Source of the DNA: Mycobacterium sp.
GTDB lineage: Bacteria > Actinomycetota > Actinomycetes > Mycobacteriales > Mycobacteriaceae
Reading direction: 5' to 3'
Assembly (NCBI GenBank): GCA_023264755.1
Contig: JAHFVB010000284.1
Location: 1 to 6,753 of the forward strand
DNA length: 6,753 nucleotides
The notes beneath the pieces were generated by a model that saw only the letters and a list, made by a program, of their open reading frames with translations, was not told the DNA's origin and searched no databases. Within the stretch, counting starts at the first letter, position 1, and every line of letters begins with the position of its first letter. A program made the position numbers and the translations under genes. This document shows, piece by piece, positions 5,572-6,753 of this stretch.

Positions 5572-5640
5572 ATGCTGAGATTCATAACGAGATTGTCCAT
5601 GTCAGCCCACGGACTACCCGAAGGAATGCAGACGTCATGA
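5572..5640 (+). CDS. Possible 22-codon leader uORF overlapping the leuC start
   Basis: An open frame starts ATG CTG AGA at 5572 and ends ACG TCA TGA at 5640. Its TGA overlaps the leuC ATG in the four bases ATGA (5637-5640), and the leuC Shine-Dalgarno AAGGA (5621-5625) falls inside it. The peptide begins [10 protein letters not shown] and contains three Leu codons (CTG, TTG, CTA). Codon use is unlike the neighbours, with AGA twice, ATA, CTA and TCA twice, all rare in mycobacteria. That argues against an ordinary protein but would suit a pausing leader peptide, or simply non-coding DNA. A leaderless start is possible from the -10 at 5561-5566. Speculative. Confidence 0.3.
   Translation: MLRFITRLSMSAHGLPEGMQTS
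5577..5594 (+). repeat. Direct repeat GAGATT in the leuC promoter region
   Basis: GAGATT occurs at 5577-5582 and again at 5589-5594, 12 bp apart, between the divergent IclR and leuC genes. Together with TGTCTCA at 5543-5549, whose complement is TGAGACA, it may form part of a regulator binding region, probably for the adjacent IclR protein. The repeats are short, so chance is possible. Confidence 0.3.
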
Positions 5641-6753
5641 CAGCGAAGCCGCGCACGATGGCAGAGAAGGTTTGGGCCGACCACGTCGTGGTCGCCGGCT
5701 CCGGTGAGGGGGAGGCTCGCGAACCGGATCTGATCTACATCGATCTCCACCTCATCCACGAGGTCACCAGTCCGCAGGCCTTCGACGGGCTCCGGCTGGC
5801 GGGGCGTGCGCTGCGGCGGCCCGACCTGACCATCGCGACTGAGGATCACAATGTCCCGACCAAGGACATCGACAAGCCGATCGCGGACCCGATTTCGCGC
5901 ACCCAGGTCGAGACGTTGCGGCGCAACTGTGCGGAATTCGGGGTGCGGTTGTACCCGATGGGCGATGCCGAGCAGGGCATCGTGCACATCATCGGCCCGC
6001 AGCTCGGACTGACTCAGCCGGGTATGACGGTGGTGTGCGGCGACAGCCACACTTCCACCCACGGAGCCTTCGGTGCGCTCGCGATGGGTATCGGCACCTC
6101 GGAGGTCGAGCACGTATTCGCCACCCAGACACTGCCGCTGCGGCCCTTCAAGACGATGGCGGTCAACGTCGACGGCGTGCTGCCACCCGGGGTCAGTGCC
6201 AAGGACGTCATCTTGGCGGTGATCGCCAAGATCGGAACCGGTGGCGGTCAGGGTTATGTCATCGAATACCGCGGCAGCGCCATCGAATCGCTGTCGATGG
6301 AGGGTCGGATGACGATCTGCAACATGAGCATCGAGGCGGGTGCCCGGGCCGGCATGGTGGCGCCTGACGAGACCACGTTCGCCTTCCTGCGCGGTCGCCC
6401 ACACGCGCCGACCGGCGCCGACTGGGACGCCGCCGTCGAGGCGTGGAGTGCGCTTCGTACCGACGAGGGCGCCGAATTCGACACCGAGGTCTACCTCGAC
6501 GCCGCCACGTTGAGCCCGTTCGTCACCTGGGGGACCAACCCGGGCCAGGGTGTGCCACTGGCGGATTCGGTACCCGATCCCGAATTGATCTTCGAGGAGG
6601 GCGACCGTCAGTCCGCCGAGAAGGCGTTGACCTACATGGACCTGCGCCCCGGCACTCCGATGCGGGACATCGCGGTGGACGCCGTCTTCGTCGGCTCGTG
6701 CACCAATGGCCGCATCGAAGACCTGCGGGTGGTCGCCGAGGTCCTGCGTGGTC
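5637..6753 (+). CDS. leuC: 3-isopropylmalate dehydratase large subunit, N-terminal part (runs off right edge)
   Basis: LeuC with LeuD forms the [4Fe-4S] isopropylmalate isomerase that converts 2-isopropylmalate to 3-isopropylmalate in leucine synthesis in the cytoplasm. The window holds 372 of roughly 473 expected residues. Aconitase-superfamily landmarks are ATEDHNVPT (67-75), [18 protein letters not shown] (134-151) and VGSCTNGR (352-359), where C355 is the first of three cluster cysteines; the other two lie beyond the edge. The start at 5637 gives [13 protein letters not shown], matching the family N-terminus, with AAGGA about 11 nt upstream. An in-frame ATG at 5658 is a shorter alternative. 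Residues 21-30 ([10 protein letters not shown]) look slightly longer than the M. tuberculosis protein as I remember it. It is divergent from the IclR gene across 86 bp. leuD is expected to follow outside the window. Confidence 0.97.
   Translation, partial: MTAKPRTMAEKVWADHVVVAGSGEGEAREPDLIYIDLHLIHEVTSPQAFDGLRLAGRALRRPDLTIATEDHNVPTKDIDKPIADPISRTQVETLRRNCAEFGVRLYPMGDAEQGIVHIIGPQLGLTQPGMTVVCGDSHTSTHGAFGALAMGIGTSEVEHVFATQTLPLRPFKTMAVNVDGVLPPGVSAKDVILAVIAKIGTGGGQGYVIEYRGSAIESLSMEGRMTICNMSIEAGARAGMVAPDETTFAFLRGRPHAPTGADWDAAVEAWSALRTDEGAEFDTEVYLDAATLSPFVTWGTNPGQGVPLADSVPDPELIFEEGDRQSAEKALTYMDLRPGTPMRDIAVDAVFVGSCTNGRIEDLRVVAEVLRG

Noticed and set aside
5547..6404. 285-codon open frame antisense to leuC
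   Set aside because: It is a mirror of a strongly conserved leuC reading frame, and its low-complexity H/R/D-rich translation shows no family motif.
1..6753. Mobile element, CRISPR array, toxin-antitoxin or defence system
   Set aside because: There is no transposase, integrase, spaced-repeat array, terminal inverted repeat or toxin-like small gene pair. The tRNA genes are intact, with no duplicated 3' end suggesting an integration site.

Overview
The window looks like chromosomal DNA of a mycobacterium, most likely a fast-growing or environmental one (Mycolicibacterium-like). It has high GC and strong G/C third-position bias. The proteins closely resemble what I remember of the M. tuberculosis Rv2988c-Rv2994 neighbourhood (leuC, an IclR regulator, gltX, a FAH-family protein and an MFS transporter). 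The species assignment is an inference from memory; no search was run.

Layout, left to right. Positions 1-2027 on the minus strand read fmdB (FmdB-type zinc ribbon), then fmdA (formamidase/acetamidase), then the N-terminal third of an MFS transporter that runs off the left edge. A near-perfect 25-bp dyad lies between fmdA and the transporter. Positions 2028-2186 are a divergent promoter region. Positions 2187-4438 on the plus strand carry a FAH-family hydrolase and gltX (glutamyl-tRNA synthetase), joined by a TGATG stop/start overlap. Positions 4561-4769 carry tRNA-Gln(CUG) and tRNA-Glu(CUC), closed by a strong intrinsic terminator at 4780-4809. Positions 4849-5550 on the minus strand are an IclR-family regulator of the LtbR/NdgR type, divergent from leuC, which starts at 5637 and runs off the right edge.

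How the parts work together. GltX sits beside both tRNAs it is expected to charge: mycobacteria lack glutaminyl-tRNA synthetase, so a non-discriminating GluRS makes Glu-tRNA(Gln) for the GatCAB amidotransferase. The IclR protein is placed to control leuC, the isopropylmalate dehydratase large subunit of leucine synthesis, and probably itself. FmdA releases ammonia from short amides, and FmdB is its usual small companion.

The points most worth a second look are regulatory. They are the 25-bp dyad before the MFS gene; two genes (FAH and IclR) whose ATG lies exactly 6 nt after a TANNNT -10 box with no Shine-Dalgarno, suggesting leaderless mRNAs; a 22-codon uORF whose TGA overlaps the leuC ATG; and overlapping divergent -10 boxes between IclR and leuC. 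I saw no mobile element, CRISPR array, toxin-antitoxin pair or defence system. Most of the window is ordinary housekeeping DNA with some interesting control regions.
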